In this document: piece by piece, positions 26,249-34,694 of the stretch
Numbering within the stretch: position 1 is the first letter of the stretch
Layout: every line of letters starts with the position of its first letter
Origin: Opitutaceae bacterium
GTDB lineage: Bacteria > Verrucomicrobiota > Verrucomicrobiia > Opitutales > Opitutaceae
NCBI GenBank assembly: GCA_030693515.1
Contig: JAUYAK010000067.1
Coordinates: 1 to 57,404 of the forward strand
Direction: 5' to 3'
DNA length: 57,404 nucleotides
Translations under genes and position numbers: made by a program
Notes under the pieces: generated by a model
The model's database searches: none
What the model saw: the letters and a program-made list of their open reading frames with translations, nothing else
What the model was told of the DNA's origin: nothing

Positions 26249-26548
26249 ATGCCCTCGAAAAACGCCCAACCCGCCTCGCCCACCAAGAACGCCGCCACCG
26301 GCCCCAAGCTTCCGGTGAAGACCTTCCGCCTCGGCCGCATCAAAGCCGCCGTGTGGGAGAACGAAGCCGACCAGAAGAAGTTCTTCAACGTGACCTTCGC
26401 CCGGACCTACATGGACGAGGCCAGGAACTTCCACGACACCGACAGCTACGGTCGTGATGACCTCCCGCTCGTCGCCAAGCTGGCCGACCAGGCCCACACG
26501 TTCATCTTCGAACGGCTCGCGGAACTGAAAGCCGAGCAGAGCGAATAA
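26249..26548 (+). CDS. Small conserved mobile-element protein, function unknown
   Basis: A 99-residue protein. The start at ATG 26249 follows AAAAAAAGGAACG, a reasonable ribosome site. After a disordered Ala/Pro/Lys-rich head (1-24) comes a compact beta-rich core: VKTFRLGRIKAAVWENEADQ, then KKFFNVTFARTYMDEA, then an acidic DLPLVAKLADQAHTFI helix. The strand pattern resembles small single-strand nucleic-acid-binding or coactivator-like proteins, but I cannot assign a family. A strong terminator follows, so it is probably monocistronic and well expressed. Confidence 0.75.
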   Translation: MPSKNAQPASPTKNAATGPKLPVKTFRLGRIKAAVWENEADQKKFFNVTFARTYMDEARNFHDTDSYGRDDLPLVAKLADQAHTFIFERLAELKAEQSE

Positions 26549-26562
26549 CCTTCGCCTCAACG

Positions 26563-26592
26563 GGCGGCCGGATACTCCGGCCGCCTTTTTTG
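26563..26592 (+). terminator. Rho-independent terminator
   Basis: The 9-bp stem GGCGGCCGG / CCGGCCGCC (26563-26571 and 26577-26585) with loop ATACT is followed by a run of seven T residues. It lies 15 bp after the stop of the small gene at 26249-26548. Confidence 0.92.
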
Positions 26593-26896
26593 TGTCCTTC
26601 GACGCCAATCCGCCAGCCGAACCAGCATCCGACCGACGCTCGCTTCGCTCGAATCTTCTAGCGACTGCCAGCCGCTGGTTTCGCCATTATACACCCGGTC
26701 AAGGTCGTATCGCTGCGCGATCTCCACCTCGCGGAATCACTCCGCTTCACCCTCGTTGGTCCTGCTGCGCAGGACACGCCCTCGGCGCTCCGTCCACCGC
26801 TTTGACTTTCGGGTGTGGGGCGAAATCGCCAATCGGCAGTAGGCGATAAGGTCACGTTCCGTGATGCACGCCCCACGGGCCGAACGGCATCAAACC
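26593..26896 (+). promoter_or_regulatory. Long leader of the DUF6573-like gene
   Basis: About 300 bp without a gene between a terminator and a start codon. It contains alternating complementary tracts such as CTCGCTTCGCTCGA, CGCTGCGCGATCTCCACCTCGCGGAATCACTCCGC and CCTGCTGCGCAGGACACGCCC. This gives a potentially structured untranslated leader, similar in texture to the region before the DUF932-like gene at 56458. No known riboswitch was recognised. Confidence 0.35.
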
Positions 26897-27265
26897 ATGT
26901 CCTGTGAAAACACATTCGGAGAAACGATCTACTCCTACTCCCGCGCCCAAGCTATCGAGGACGGCATCCTCGTGGACCTGAGCCAAGCCGACTCGATCCG
27001 CCAACACTGGAAATACCCCTTCGCCTGCACGTCGGCGGTGTGGGCCATCATCGAGGAGGCGCTGCAACAGCCCGGTCAGGATGTGTCCGGCATCTGTCAC
27101 GACATCTCCACCATGGCCAAGCTCGCCATCCGCAGCGCAACGGACTTGGAGTTAGTCCGGTTCAGCGTCATCTTCACCGGGCGGACCCACACCCTGAAAC
27201 TGCACATCGGCCCGGGCGACACCGCGGCCCCGGTCCTCACCCTCATGCTTCCTTATGAGGACTGA
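26897..27265 (+). CDS. DUF6573-like family protein
   Basis: A 122-residue protein. The N-terminus FGETIYSYSRAQAIEDGILVDLSQ is the hallmark of a small family found almost only on plasmids and integrative elements, for which I recall the name DUF6573. Its function is unknown. No membrane or catalytic motif is visible; the C-terminal half is a beta-rich stretch. The ATG at 26897 directly precedes the conserved segment. It has its own strong terminator and a long leader. Confidence 0.8.
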   Translation: MSCENTFGETIYSYSRAQAIEDGILVDLSQADSIRQHWKYPFACTSAVWAIIEEALQQPGQDVSGICHDISTMAKLAIRSATDLELVRFSVIFTGRTHTLKLHIGPGDTAAPVLTLMLPYED

Positions 27266-27270
27266 ACGAA

Positions 27271-27290
27271 GGGGCTTCGGCCCCTTTTTT
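27271..27290 (+). terminator. Rho-independent terminator
   Basis: GGGGC-TTCG-GCCCC stem with a UUCG tetraloop, followed by TTTTTT. It begins six bases after the DUF6573-like stop. Flanking ACGAAGG and CCTTCGT extend the stem to both sides, so it may serve the converging minus-strand operon too. Confidence 0.92.
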
Positions 27291-27304
27291 GCGCCTTCGT
27301 AAGC

Positions 27305-28033
27305 TCACGCACTGGCGCGCTCCGTCGGCGCTGCCTTCGCCACGACAGCGGTCGCCTGGAGACTGCGCTGGAATCCGGGATAGTGAATGCGCTGTGCCGT
27401 CACCCAGATATACCCGTTCTGAAGCGCATACAGCATGAGCTGCCCCTTATGGTGCAGCTTCAGTTTCGCCATGATCGCCTTCCGGTGCGTGTTCACGGTG
27501 TATGGCGAAAGCCTGAGCCGTTCCGCCGCCTGTTGGTCATCGGAGCCGTCGCCGATGACCGAGAGCACCATTTGCTCTTTCTCCGTGAGGGCATCGAGCG
27601 TGATGTTCTTCGGGCGCTTCAGATTCGGCAGCATCGTCGGGCTCACGTAGAGCCGACGCTGGATGACTTGTTGCAACGCGGTCGGGAGGTTTTCCAGGCC
27701 TTCCGCGTGTCCGTCGTAAAGCCCATCGTAGCGGATGCTGCGCAATAGATCGAAGGTGCGGGCATCCTTGCGCGAGGTGAGCACGAGGATCGGCAACGCC
27801 GTTTCGATGAACGGCTCCAAGTGCTCCAAGCCGTCCATGTCATCGATCTTCACGCCGGTGATCAAAAGATCCGGCACCTGGGCCTGAATGGAATCGAGGG
27901 CGTCGAACCCGAGTTGAAACACACGCACATCCGCATTCCGCCAGACATCCTTGATGTGGCGGCTGATCAGTTCCCCGTAAAGTTTGTCGCCCTTCAGCAC
28001 CAGGATGCGTGGCGTGGCGTTTTTGGGCAGCAT
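27305..28033 (-). CDS. LuxR-family regulator with degenerate receiver domain
   Basis: A 242-residue response-regulator-like protein. Residues 8-125 follow a receiver fold, but where a phosphorylatable aspartate is expected (strand 3, DLLITGVKIDDMDG) there is T-G. The conserved lysine of strand 5 is also absent, so phosphorylation is unlikely. Residues about 150-210 form a GerE/LuxR helix-turn-helix (LTEKEQMVLSVIGDGSDDQQ, then LRLSPYTVNTHRKAIMAKL). It is the last gene of the minus-strand transfer cluster, two bases after the AAA+ gene. It could control transfer genes by binding a ligand or protein. Confidence 0.8.
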   Translation of the reverse strand: MLPKNATPRILVLKGDKLYGELISRHIKDVWRNADVRVFQLGFDALDSIQAQVPDLLITGVKIDDMDGLEHLEPFIETALPILVLTSRKDARTFDLLRSIRYDGLYDGHAEGLENLPTALQQVIQRRLYVSPTMLPNLKRPKNITLDALTEKEQMVLSVIGDGSDDQQAAERLRLSPYTVNTHRKAIMAKLKLHHKGQLMLYALQNGYIWVTAQRIHYPGFQRSLQATAVVAKAAPTERASA

Positions 28034-28035
28034 GG

Positions 28036-28950
28036 CTACGAGGCGGCGGGGTTCAGGTGCAGTTTCATCCCGTCGGAATGCGGCAGCAGTCGGCCTGAGC
28101 CGTCGCCCCCGCGCAGGAGTTCGCGCGCGAGCGCGTTCCGAACCAGGAGTTCGGCGGCATCACGCATCGGCCTGGCCCCAAGCCGCTCGTGATACCCGCG
28201 GCGAACGACAATTCCTTCCACGGATGGCTCCGAAGAAACCCGATAGCCACGTCCGGCCAACGTCCGGCATTCCTTCTCCACCAGTCCGGCGGCGATGGCA
28301 CACTGCGCCTCGTAGTCGAGTTTGTTGAAGACGACCGTCAGCGTGATGCGGGCGAAGATTTCAGGCCGCAGTTCCCGCTGCGCATCCTGCCGCACGAGCC
28401 GCTCCATCGTCTCATACTTCGACTTCCGGAGCGTCATGATGCGCTGCGCCCCGATGTTGCTCGTGAGGACCACATACCAAGCCGAGAAATCCAGCACCCG
28501 GTTGCGGCCGGTCGTCAGCCGGGCGGCATCGAGCAATTGGAGCAGGACGTCCAAGACCCGCGGATGCGCCTTTTCGATTTCATCGAAGAGCAGCGTGCCG
28601 CTTCCGGCGCACGCATCGAATCCCTCCGCGATCCGTCCCGGTTCATCGTCGGTCCCGAGCAGCAATCCGAGACGCTCCGCCGTCTGGTATTCCGACATGT
28701 CGAGCCGGACGACGCGATTCGGGCCAAGCAGGTCTTCCGTGAAGCGCAGGGTCAGCTCCGTCTTGCCGACGCCGGTCGGGCCGAGAAACAGGAAGCTCGC
28801 TTTCGGCCGGCCGGGCACGGTGAGCCCCAGCTCACCATGTTGCAGCCGCTCGGCGACCAAATCGATGGCGGCATCCTGTCCCGTGAGCACCGCCTTCAGA
28901 CGATCCGGCAAGGTCCGGAGTTTATCGAGGTGTTCGGCGGGGATGCGCAT
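28036..28950 (-). CDS. ClpB/ClpA-like AAA+ ATPase, single module
   Basis: A 304-residue protein resembling the second ATPase module of ClpB/ClpA. Walker A is GPTGVGKT at 57-64, Walker B LLFDEIEKAH at 120-129, sensor 1 TSNIG at 163-167, and a sensor-2 arginine lies in LGARPMRDA near the C-terminus. The usual GYVG aromatic substrate-threading pore loop is replaced by GTDDEPGRI, and there is no N-domain or first module. It probably remodels or energises a partner instead of threading proteins. It sits in the type IV secretion operon, where VirB11/TrbB would be expected but is missing. Confidence 0.85.
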   Translation of the reverse strand: MRIPAEHLDKLRTLPDRLKAVLTGQDAAIDLVAERLQHGELGLTVPGRPKASFLFLGPTGVGKTELTLRFTEDLLGPNRVVRLDMSEYQTAERLGLLLGTDDEPGRIAEGFDACAGSGTLLFDEIEKAHPRVLDVLLQLLDAARLTTGRNRVLDFSAWYVVLTSNIGAQRIMTLRKSKYETMERLVRQDAQRELRPEIFARITLTVVFNKLDYEAQCAIAAGLVEKECRTLAGRGYRVSSEPSVEGIVVRRGYHERLGARPMRDAAELLVRNALARELLRGGDGSGRLLPHSDGMKLHLNPAAS

Positions 28951-28959
28951 GACGGGATT

Positions 28960-29505
28960 TCACCACTTCGCTTCCGTGGCGGCCGTGGCCTTCACTGCCG
29001 CGGGTTCCGACGGGGCGGTCGGCACCGCGGAACGGAGTCGGCCGCGCTCGGCTTCGAGCTGGTCGCGGAGCTTCGCCGCTTCCGCGCTCTGCCGCACCAG
29101 TTGCGCATATTGAGCCTGCATCCGGCGCTCGGCTTCGGCCAGCGCGGACTGCATCGCACGCAACTCCGCCGTGATCGCTTTTTGCGTGGCGAGTTCGGCC
29201 GCGACTTCAGCCTCCCCGGAAAGCGGCGCGTAGCTTGCCGGGGCATAGGTCGTGCGCGGCACGGTTCCCGTGTCGTCGGCAGCGTTCGCCGGCACGATGG
29301 TGCGGCGATAGATGACGTGCGCTTCGTGGCGAATCGAGGGATTCGCCGCCTCGCGATAACCGCGCACATCATAGCGCGTCTCGACCGCTTTGGTCGGAAC
29401 GACGGCAGCCACGAGTGCGACCGGCGGCGGCTCGACCGCGACCGGCTGCGTTGTCGCGCAACCGGCGAGGAGAACCGCAGGAATAATATACCAGAGGGTT
29501 CGCAT
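28960..29505 (-). CDS. Lipoprotein with coiled coil, transfer-cluster component
   Basis: A 181-residue predicted lipoprotein. The lipobox is L-A-G-C at residues 13-16, so Cys16 is the lipidated residue. A proline-rich stretch and a beta-type segment (VETRYDVRGYREAANPSIRHEAHVIYRR) come before a heptad-rich coiled coil (about 105-160). Its position next to VirB10, VirB9 and VirB8 analogues suggests a VirB7-like or envelope-spanning accessory subunit. No specific family recognised. Confidence 0.65.
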   Translation of the reverse strand: MRTLWYIIPAVLLAGCATTQPVAVEPPPVALVAAVVPTKAVETRYDVRGYREAANPSIRHEAHVIYRRTIVPANAADDTGTVPRTTYAPASYAPLSGEAEVAAELATQKAITAELRAMQSALAEAERRMQAQYAQLVRQSAEAAKLRDQLEAERGRLRSAVPTAPSEPAAVKATAATEAKW

Positions 29506-29507
29506 AG

Positions 29508-30632
29508 TTATCCTTGTGATGGGTGTTGAGGAGCGGGCCGGGACGCAGCGGATTCCGGAGCCGCGGGCGGCGGTGTTTTCACGCCCGCCACGCTCGCCTT
29601 CTGCGGATCGACCGACTCGAGAACGTAAACGTAGAACTCCTTACCGGCCGCCACGCGGACGAAGTAGCCGTTTTCCTCGATGTCCTTCAGCGTGCGCTTC
29701 GCGTAGAGATCGAACACGTCGCCCACGCCCTCACGCACACCGTTGGAGACCGAGCCGGTGATCGTCGTTCCCAGGGCGGTCTGCGTTCGGTCCTGCGTGC
29801 CGCGCGCAAAACCGCTCAGCGCGGCGGACGCCAGCAGCTTCAATTCCTGCAAGTCATCCGTCGCCATCAGGCGTCCCTTGATGCCGCCCGAACCATCGGT
29901 GATCCCGTAGCCATCGATGTCGTGTTCGTATTCGCGATCCAACGCCACGCCGTTGAACGCCAGCTCGCGTCCGTCCTGCCAGACGAAGCGCCAGGTGCCG
30001 GCTGCGTTTACACGGTCGCGCAGCCGCCCGGCGCGCGCCGTGCCATGCACGAGCGTGTTGGCGGGAATGACCTTCTTGCCGTTCTGCCAAACGTCTTCGA
30101 GCAGGACCGCGATGACCGGGGTTTCCAGATTCGCGCTATCGATCGTGTTCACGAGTTTGCACTTCAAGAGCGTGCCGAACGGCATGAATTTCTCCGGCGG
30201 CGGGGGAACCGCGCGCTCCGACCGAACCGGAGGCGCCTCATAGGACGCGAGCAACGAGGCGTAGCGAAACTTGCGCGGTTTGGGCTCTGCCGCCGGCGTG
30301 GCCGTGTGCGGTTTCTGACCCGCCGTGGCCTTGGCCACGGGCGCCGCCGGCCGGAAGGGCACGATACCGCCGGCCGTGGCGGGTTCGCCCGCCTGGGCGA
30401 CCACCGGCGGCCGGGCTTGCTGGGGCAGGCCGCTTTCGAGGCCCTGATCCAACGGCACCCGAATTTGACCGAGTTCTACTTTCTTCGTGCTCTGCGCGGC
30501 GAGCTTCGCCGCCTCGCGTTCCTGTGCTTGCTGGCGTCCGTAAATCGCCAGACCGGAAAACAGCACGACGACAAACACGATGAACAACCCGAACTTGCTC
30601 TTGAGGAAATTGCCGATGTTGCGCGGGTTCAT
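29508..30632 (-). CDS. VirB10/TrbI-like type IV secretion protein
   Basis: A 374-residue inner-membrane protein with one N-terminal helix (FGLFIVFVVVLFSGLAIYG, about 14-32). A proline- and alanine-rich periplasmic linker (about 60-120) follows, then a C-terminal domain of VirB10 type starting near FMPFGTLLKCKLVNTIDSANLETPVIAVL. The GTTITGSVSNGVREG segment matches the antenna and channel region. VirB10 spans both membranes and gates the transfer channel. Its ATG overlaps the VirB9-like stop. Confidence 0.88.
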   Translation of the reverse strand: MNPRNIGNFLKSKFGLFIVFVVVLFSGLAIYGRQQAQEREAAKLAAQSTKKVELGQIRVPLDQGLESGLPQQARPPVVAQAGEPATAGGIVPFRPAAPVAKATAGQKPHTATPAAEPKPRKFRYASLLASYEAPPVRSERAVPPPPEKFMPFGTLLKCKLVNTIDSANLETPVIAVLLEDVWQNGKKVIPANTLVHGTARAGRLRDRVNAAGTWRFVWQDGRELAFNGVALDREYEHDIDGYGITDGSGGIKGRLMATDDLQELKLLASAALSGFARGTQDRTQTALGTTITGSVSNGVREGVGDVFDLYAKRTLKDIEENGYFVRVAAGKEFYVYVLESVDPQKASVAGVKTPPPAAPESAASRPAPQHPSQG

Positions 30633-31537
30633 GATTTCGGTGCCTCCGTTGGTGCCGGTGTCGCGGGCTCCGTCGTTGCGACGGCCTCGCGCCGCGAGCT
30701 GTTGATCAAAACGGTGAAGGCGTTATCCGCGCTGAGATCATTGCGTGTGCCGTCGGGCATGCCGACGACCGCGAACTCCGCGTCGGCACTCTCACCAGGA
30801 GCGAGGCTGCGCGGTCCGTTGGCGATGGATTGCTCGAACTTCTCGTTCGCGACCCGGGCCGCAAAGGTGCTCGGCGCGAGATCGACCGTTCGGTCCGTGG
30901 AATTCTTGAGCCGGAGCAAGAACACCACGGCGTCCTCCTTGGAGAAGCGATAGACCTCCTGCACGGTCACATCCACGTCGGGCAGCTCGATCTTTCGATT
31001 CTGCGCCCGGAGGGTGACGCCCTCGACTGCCTTTGGCAGCGACTTCGCCAACACCGGATAGGCCCGCGCGCGGTCCAGCAAGCTGAGCCCGATGCGGGGC
31101 GAGAACTTCACGGGCTCCGGCGGAGTCTCCACCCGCACCGCCGCGGCCTGCGCTACGGGCCGGAATATCACGCTCGCGGTGGAATCGGCCGCGACCGCGC
31201 GAAGGTTGAGCACATAAGCGGAGCGGTCGTAGATTGCGGTCAATCGCGCGACGGCATCCGGCTGGAGACTGCGCACCAAAATGAAGTTCGATCCGGGAGC
31301 ATGGGAGACATGAAAGCGCAACGGCGTGCCTTCCTCGACCTCCACGGATTGCTTCCCGCCCTCGATCAACATGTCCGCTCCTGCCACGGCGGTGATCGGA
31401 CCGGGGAACATGACGGTGGTGACCTCGCGGGACACCAGCACGTCCACCGCCTGCTTCGGATCAAGCGTGGCCTCGCGGATCGCTTGCGCTGCGAGCGCCG
31501 AGGCAAGGCCGAGGAAGAGTGAAAGGGATTTCAACAT
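30629..31537 (-). CDS. VirB9/TrbG-like type IV secretion protein
   Basis: A 302-residue exported protein with a Sec signal peptide (MLKSLSLFLGLASALAAQA). The mature chain is beta-rich. It has an N-terminal half with VLVSREVTTVMFPGPITAV, and a C-terminal beta-sandwich with VYRFSKEDAVVFLLRLKNSTDRTVDL that fits the outer-membrane core-complex role of VirB9. Sequence similarity to classical VirB9 is low and the call rests mainly on length, signal peptide and gene order, between VirB8 and VirB10 analogues. Confidence 0.65.
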   Translation of the reverse strand: MLKSLSLFLGLASALAAQAIREATLDPKQAVDVLVSREVTTVMFPGPITAVAGADMLIEGGKQSVEVEEGTPLRFHVSHAPGSNFILVRSLQPDAVARLTAIYDRSAYVLNLRAVAADSTASVIFRPVAQAAAVRVETPPEPVKFSPRIGLSLLDRARAYPVLAKSLPKAVEGVTLRAQNRKIELPDVDVTVQEVYRFSKEDAVVFLLRLKNSTDRTVDLAPSTFAARVANEKFEQSIANGPRSLAPGESADAEFAVVGMPDGTRNDLSADNAFTVLINSSRREAVATTEPATPAPTEAPKS

Positions 31538-31546
31538 GGCGCGTCC

Positions 31547-32212
31547 TCACGTCTTGATGGGCTCCACCTGGAACGCGGCGACCGCGGTCGGAAACCGCCC
31601 GTTGCGGGTCAGGTCCGGGTTCACCAGGAACTTGAATTTCACCCGGTAGCGAAGCACCTCCGTGATCGGCGCTCCCTGATACGAGCCGACGCGGATTAGC
31701 TGCACGTCAGCTGACGTGTAGAAGGCGTTGTCCCGCGTGCTCAGAATCTCCGGCACGCCGACCTCCACTTTCTGATGGAGGGATTTGGCTTCGAACTCGG
31801 GCTTGGTCCGGTTGAGCGAAGCCTGTGCGGTCTGCGCCGCTTCCCGGAGGAAGAGCTGTTTGAACAATTCAGGATTGTCCAAGCCCGCCGGGTTGCGTTC
31901 GAAGAGCGCCTTGCACGCGAGCTTCGTCTGCATCGCGTGCAGGTCTTTCGCCTGCTGAATGTCCACGACCGGCGACACGTAGTAGGTGCCGAGGCTGTCG
32001 ATCATCACAACCTCGCGCTTGCGGGTCAGTTGCTCGACGAGTTGCTGGCGGTCCCACGCCGACCAGACCCACGCGCCCAACGCGATCAGGAACCAGATCA
32101 ACGACTGGCGCCGCTGGCGGTCAAAGATCGCCAGCAGCGATGATTTCGGTTTCCCGAACTGGGGGCGAACGCGGGTAGGGGGTGCGGAGGCGGTTTCGAC
32201 GTTGGCGACCAT
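31547..32212 (-). CDS. VirB8/TrbF-like type IV secretion protein
   Basis: A 221-residue bitopic inner-membrane protein with a cytoplasmic tail, one helix at about residues 36-54 (QSLIWFLIALGAWVWSAWD), and a periplasmic domain of about 165 residues in the size range of the VirB8 NTF2-like fold. Its C-terminal strands (TEVLRYRVKFKFLVNPDL) are compatible with that fold. VirB8 nucleates the channel. Gene order supports the call; direct similarity is modest. Confidence 0.7.
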   Translation of the reverse strand: MVANVETASAPPTRVRPQFGKPKSSLLAIFDRQRRQSLIWFLIALGAWVWSAWDRQQLVEQLTRKREVVMIDSLGTYYVSPVVDIQQAKDLHAMQTKLACKALFERNPAGLDNPELFKQLFLREAAQTAQASLNRTKPEFEAKSLHQKVEVGVPEILSTRDNAFYTSADVQLIRVGSYQGAPITEVLRYRVKFKFLVNPDLTRNGRFPTAVAAFQVEPIKT

Positions 32213-32217
32213 GGGGG

Positions 32218-32406
32218 TTATTTCTCCTGTGGTTGTTTTTCCGGAGGCTTCGGGATTTTCGGAGGAAGCGCTTTCTCTGATGCGTCGTCGGCGCGTATCA
32301 TGCCGATGAACGCGCGTGCGATTTTCTCCTCCGCCGCAAGAATGCGACGATGGGCCTTGGTGGATTCGTCCGAAGCCTTGGTGATTCTTTGGCTAAGACT
32401 TGGCAT
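32218..32406 (-). CDS. Small charged helical protein
   Basis: A 62-residue product from ATG 32406, overlapping the VirB6-like gene by 14 bases and ending six bases before the VirB8-like start. Most of it is one amphipathic helix (SQRITKASDESTKAHRRILAAEEKIARAFIGMI), followed by a Lys/Pro-rich tail. The start is chosen because codons upstream in this frame are the out-of-frame shadow of the VirB6-like gene. It is probably a minor transfer-complex component; function unknown. Confidence 0.55.
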   Translation of the reverse strand: MPSLSQRITKASDESTKAHRRILAAEEKIARAFIGMIRADDASEKALPPKIPKPPEKQPQEK

Positions 32407-33592
32407 TGGATTCAATGTCGACAGCGGCCTGGTTGGGGTCGTGTTGATGCGGCTGTTTGTCGAAGCCGCTTCGACTCCGCCGACGACCACGGACGTGTTC
32501 GGAAAACTCTGAGGCAAAGGCTTCACTCGCTTCCGCACGCTGGCGCTGTGCGGAGGCTGAGGCTTCAGCCGCCGCCGTGTGTCGGCGCATGAAAGAGCCG
32601 CCATAGAATCCGGAAATACCGCCGATCGCGGAACTGGTGGTGCGGGCGGACGCGCCGCCGCGCGCAGCAGATTCGCCGCCGGCAGCCACCGCACCACCTG
32701 CCGCCGCCGCAATCACAGCCGCCGCACCAGCGCCTCCGGTAGCAGCGGACACGGCAGCGCCGACTCCGCCGGAAAATGCAGATTGCAACACGCCACCGAC
32801 GCCTCCCGCCATGGCGGCAGCCGGATTGGCTCCCATCAGCAAGACCTTTGTCGTGACCCACGGCGCGAGGGCGGAGCTGATAAGCATCCACGAACCGACC
32901 AAGAGGATCGTCAAGGCGGGGGCCGCGAGAGGAGCACCCGTTGCAATGACCGGGACGAGATTCGCGGTCGCCGCCGCGTCCAGCAACGCGTTGGTGACGA
33001 CCGCCGCCATCACCCAGCCGAATGGCCAGAATACGAGGGCCACGAGCCCCAGAATGTATTTTTGTGCTACGCCGACCATCGGTCGCAGCATGAATAGCGA
33101 TAAAAACAGCGGGCTCAGCGACCAGCCTGCCGTCAGCAGCACACCACCGATGAGTTTCACGACATACTGCACACCCCACGAGAGCCAGCCGAAGAGCCAA
33201 AGGAATGCGTATGAGATGGCCGTGCCGATGGACTTGGTCCCCCAGATTATGTCCCAGACACTCGAATTCGGGTTGGCCGCCGTTTTTCCCGCGACGAATA
33301 CGATGAAGCGGTCATCAACCTTCGTGGGATCGACGCCCATCATGGCGGCAAAGGCGAAAACGATGTCGCTGAGCCGCATTAGCCACTCGCGGAGGAAGAC
33401 GGTGCTCAGTCCGATGAGAAATACCTTCGCGAGCAGCCAGATGAAGGTGCCTGCATCCGGTCGGCTGCGCACCGTATGAACGACGAGGCCGACCGAAACG
33501 ATGGCACTCGCGAGATAGGCGCACCCGCCCCACAACGTGGACAAGCCATCGAAGTAGGTTGCGGGAAGGATAGTGCCAGCAGGTGCGGCCAT
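32393..33592 (-). CDS. VirB6/TrbL-like polytopic channel protein
   Basis: A 399-residue inner-membrane protein with about seven hydrophobic segments between residues 20 and 260. A small-residue-rich Gly/Ala region (about 265-310) and a charged cytoplasmic C-terminus follow. This layout is typical of TrbL/VirB6, the polytopic component that passes DNA across the inner membrane. A conserved-looking motif is the W-G-V-Q-Y-V-V-K segment before helix 5. It lies between a lipoprotein gene and the small helical protein in the expected T4SS order. Confidence 0.8.
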   Translation of the reverse strand: MAAPAGTILPATYFDGLSTLWGGCAYLASAIVSVGLVVHTVRSRPDAGTFIWLLAKVFLIGLSTVFLREWLMRLSDIVFAFAAMMGVDPTKVDDRFIVFVAGKTAANPNSSVWDIIWGTKSIGTAISYAFLWLFGWLSWGVQYVVKLIGGVLLTAGWSLSPLFLSLFMLRPMVGVAQKYILGLVALVFWPFGWVMAAVVTNALLDAAATANLVPVIATGAPLAAPALTILLVGSWMLISSALAPWVTTKVLLMGANPAAAMAGGVGGVLQSAFSGGVGAAVSAATGGAGAAAVIAAAAGGAVAAGGESAARGGASARTTSSAIGGISGFYGGSFMRRHTAAAEASASAQRQRAEASEAFASEFSEHVRGRRRSRSGFDKQPHQHDPNQAAVDIESNAKS

Positions 33593-33605
33593 TTTTTGAG
33601 CGGCG

Positions 33606-33845
33606 CTAAGGATTGGCTTTCTTTGGTTCAGGTGCCGGCTCGGATTTCTTCCCGGGCTCGTTCAATTTGAAGAACGGGGCCGATTTGAACGCCTTGGGCA
33701 GCGCGTCCATTTCCTTGCGAGCGGCCTCGGCTCGCACCTTGGCCTCTGCTTCCTCTTTTGCGCGGCGCGCCTCCCTTTCCTGGTCCGCGCAGCCCACGAA
33801 AAACAGGGCCAAAAGCACGACACCGGTGACGAATTTTGTTACCAT
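33606..33845 (-). CDS. Small entry-exclusion-type lipoprotein
   Basis: A 79-residue lipoprotein with a hydrophobic signal (FVTGVVLLALFFVGC) and lipobox F-V-G-C. The mature part is a short highly charged helix (DQEREARRAKEEAEAKVRAEAARKE), then a Pro/Lys tail. Small lipoproteins between VirB5/TrbJ and VirB6/TrbL genes commonly act in entry exclusion (TrbK-type) or as VirB7-like subunits. That role is inferred from size and place. Confidence 0.7.
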   Translation of the reverse strand: MVTKFVTGVVLLALFFVGCADQEREARRAKEEAEAKVRAEAARKEMDALPKAFKSAPFFKLNEPGKKSEPAPEPKKANP

Positions 33846-33884
33846 GGGCAGTTTGTGATCAGACGGTTCTGAAGTCTCGGCCGG

Positions 33885-34694
33885 TCATGGTGACAACGAA
33901 CGCTCGGTCACGTATTGCAGCAGGCATTCGTAGCGGGGTTTGAAGGCCGTCGAGAGTTTCTTGACCTCCTGTTGGGCGAGTTGACGCCGCGCCTCGGCCT
34001 CGGCGTCGCTTTGGGCATTGCTCATCGCGGTTGCCTCCGCCGCCTTCACTTGCACCTGGGCCGCGCTCAACACGACCTCGGCATCGACGGCGGTGAGCTG
34101 ACCATACTGTGCGTTCAGCACCGCTTCGAGTTTCTGCTCCTCGGCCTCCGTTGTTGCCGCCTGCAATGCCTCGCTGGTGTTCGCGATAGCCCGCTTCAAT
34201 TCTTCGCGACGGGTGTAAACGTCACTTTGCACCGCTTTGAACTCATCGACCGTCACGATGATGTCGTGCGACTGTTTGAAGATCTGCGGGTCGCGGGCGA
34301 TCGGGACCCCGTCGAAATCAGGGAACTGCACCTGAACCTCCGGGAAAATCCCACCGCGCGAGTCACCGAACAGGCCGCGCCCATCGACCCGGGCCAGTCC
34401 TTCCGCCCATTTCCTGACCTGCGTCGGCAGGCTGAGATCGGCGCGGAATTCCGGGAATCCTATTATGCTACGCACGGTTGCCATGTCGCCCATGCGTTTG
34501 AGCTGCGTTTCAAACTGCCGGATTTGCTGCACTTGATTCTCGATCTGCGCTGCCTGCTTCGCGATCTGCTCGGTCATCGCGGCGTAGTTCGTGATGCTCT
34601 GCGCGAGATTCGCGAAATCGAATACCACAAGCTGCGCCGACGCGGTGACCGTCGAGACCGCCACCATGATGATAAATGCAAATGCCCTGTTCAT
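33885..34694 (-). CDS. VirB5/TrbJ-like type IV secretion protein
   Basis: A 269-residue exported protein: signal peptide MNRAFAFIIMVAVSTVTASA with cleavage after A-S-A, then FDFANLAQSITNYAAMTEQIAKQAAQIENQVQQIRQFETQLKRM. That is the long coiled coil typical of TrbJ proteins. A glycine-rich middle and another helical C-terminal half follow. TrbJ/VirB5 proteins sit at the pilus tip. Its start overlaps the stop of the upstream gene. Confidence 0.88.
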   Translation of the reverse strand: MNRAFAFIIMVAVSTVTASAQLVVFDFANLAQSITNYAAMTEQIAKQAAQIENQVQQIRQFETQLKRMGDMATVRSIIGFPEFRADLSLPTQVRKWAEGLARVDGRGLFGDSRGGIFPEVQVQFPDFDGVPIARDPQIFKQSHDIIVTVDEFKAVQSDVYTRREELKRAIANTSEALQAATTEAEEQKLEAVLNAQYGQLTAVDAEVVLSAAQVQVKAAEATAMSNAQSDAEAEARRQLAQQEVKKLSTAFKPRYECLLQYVTERSLSP

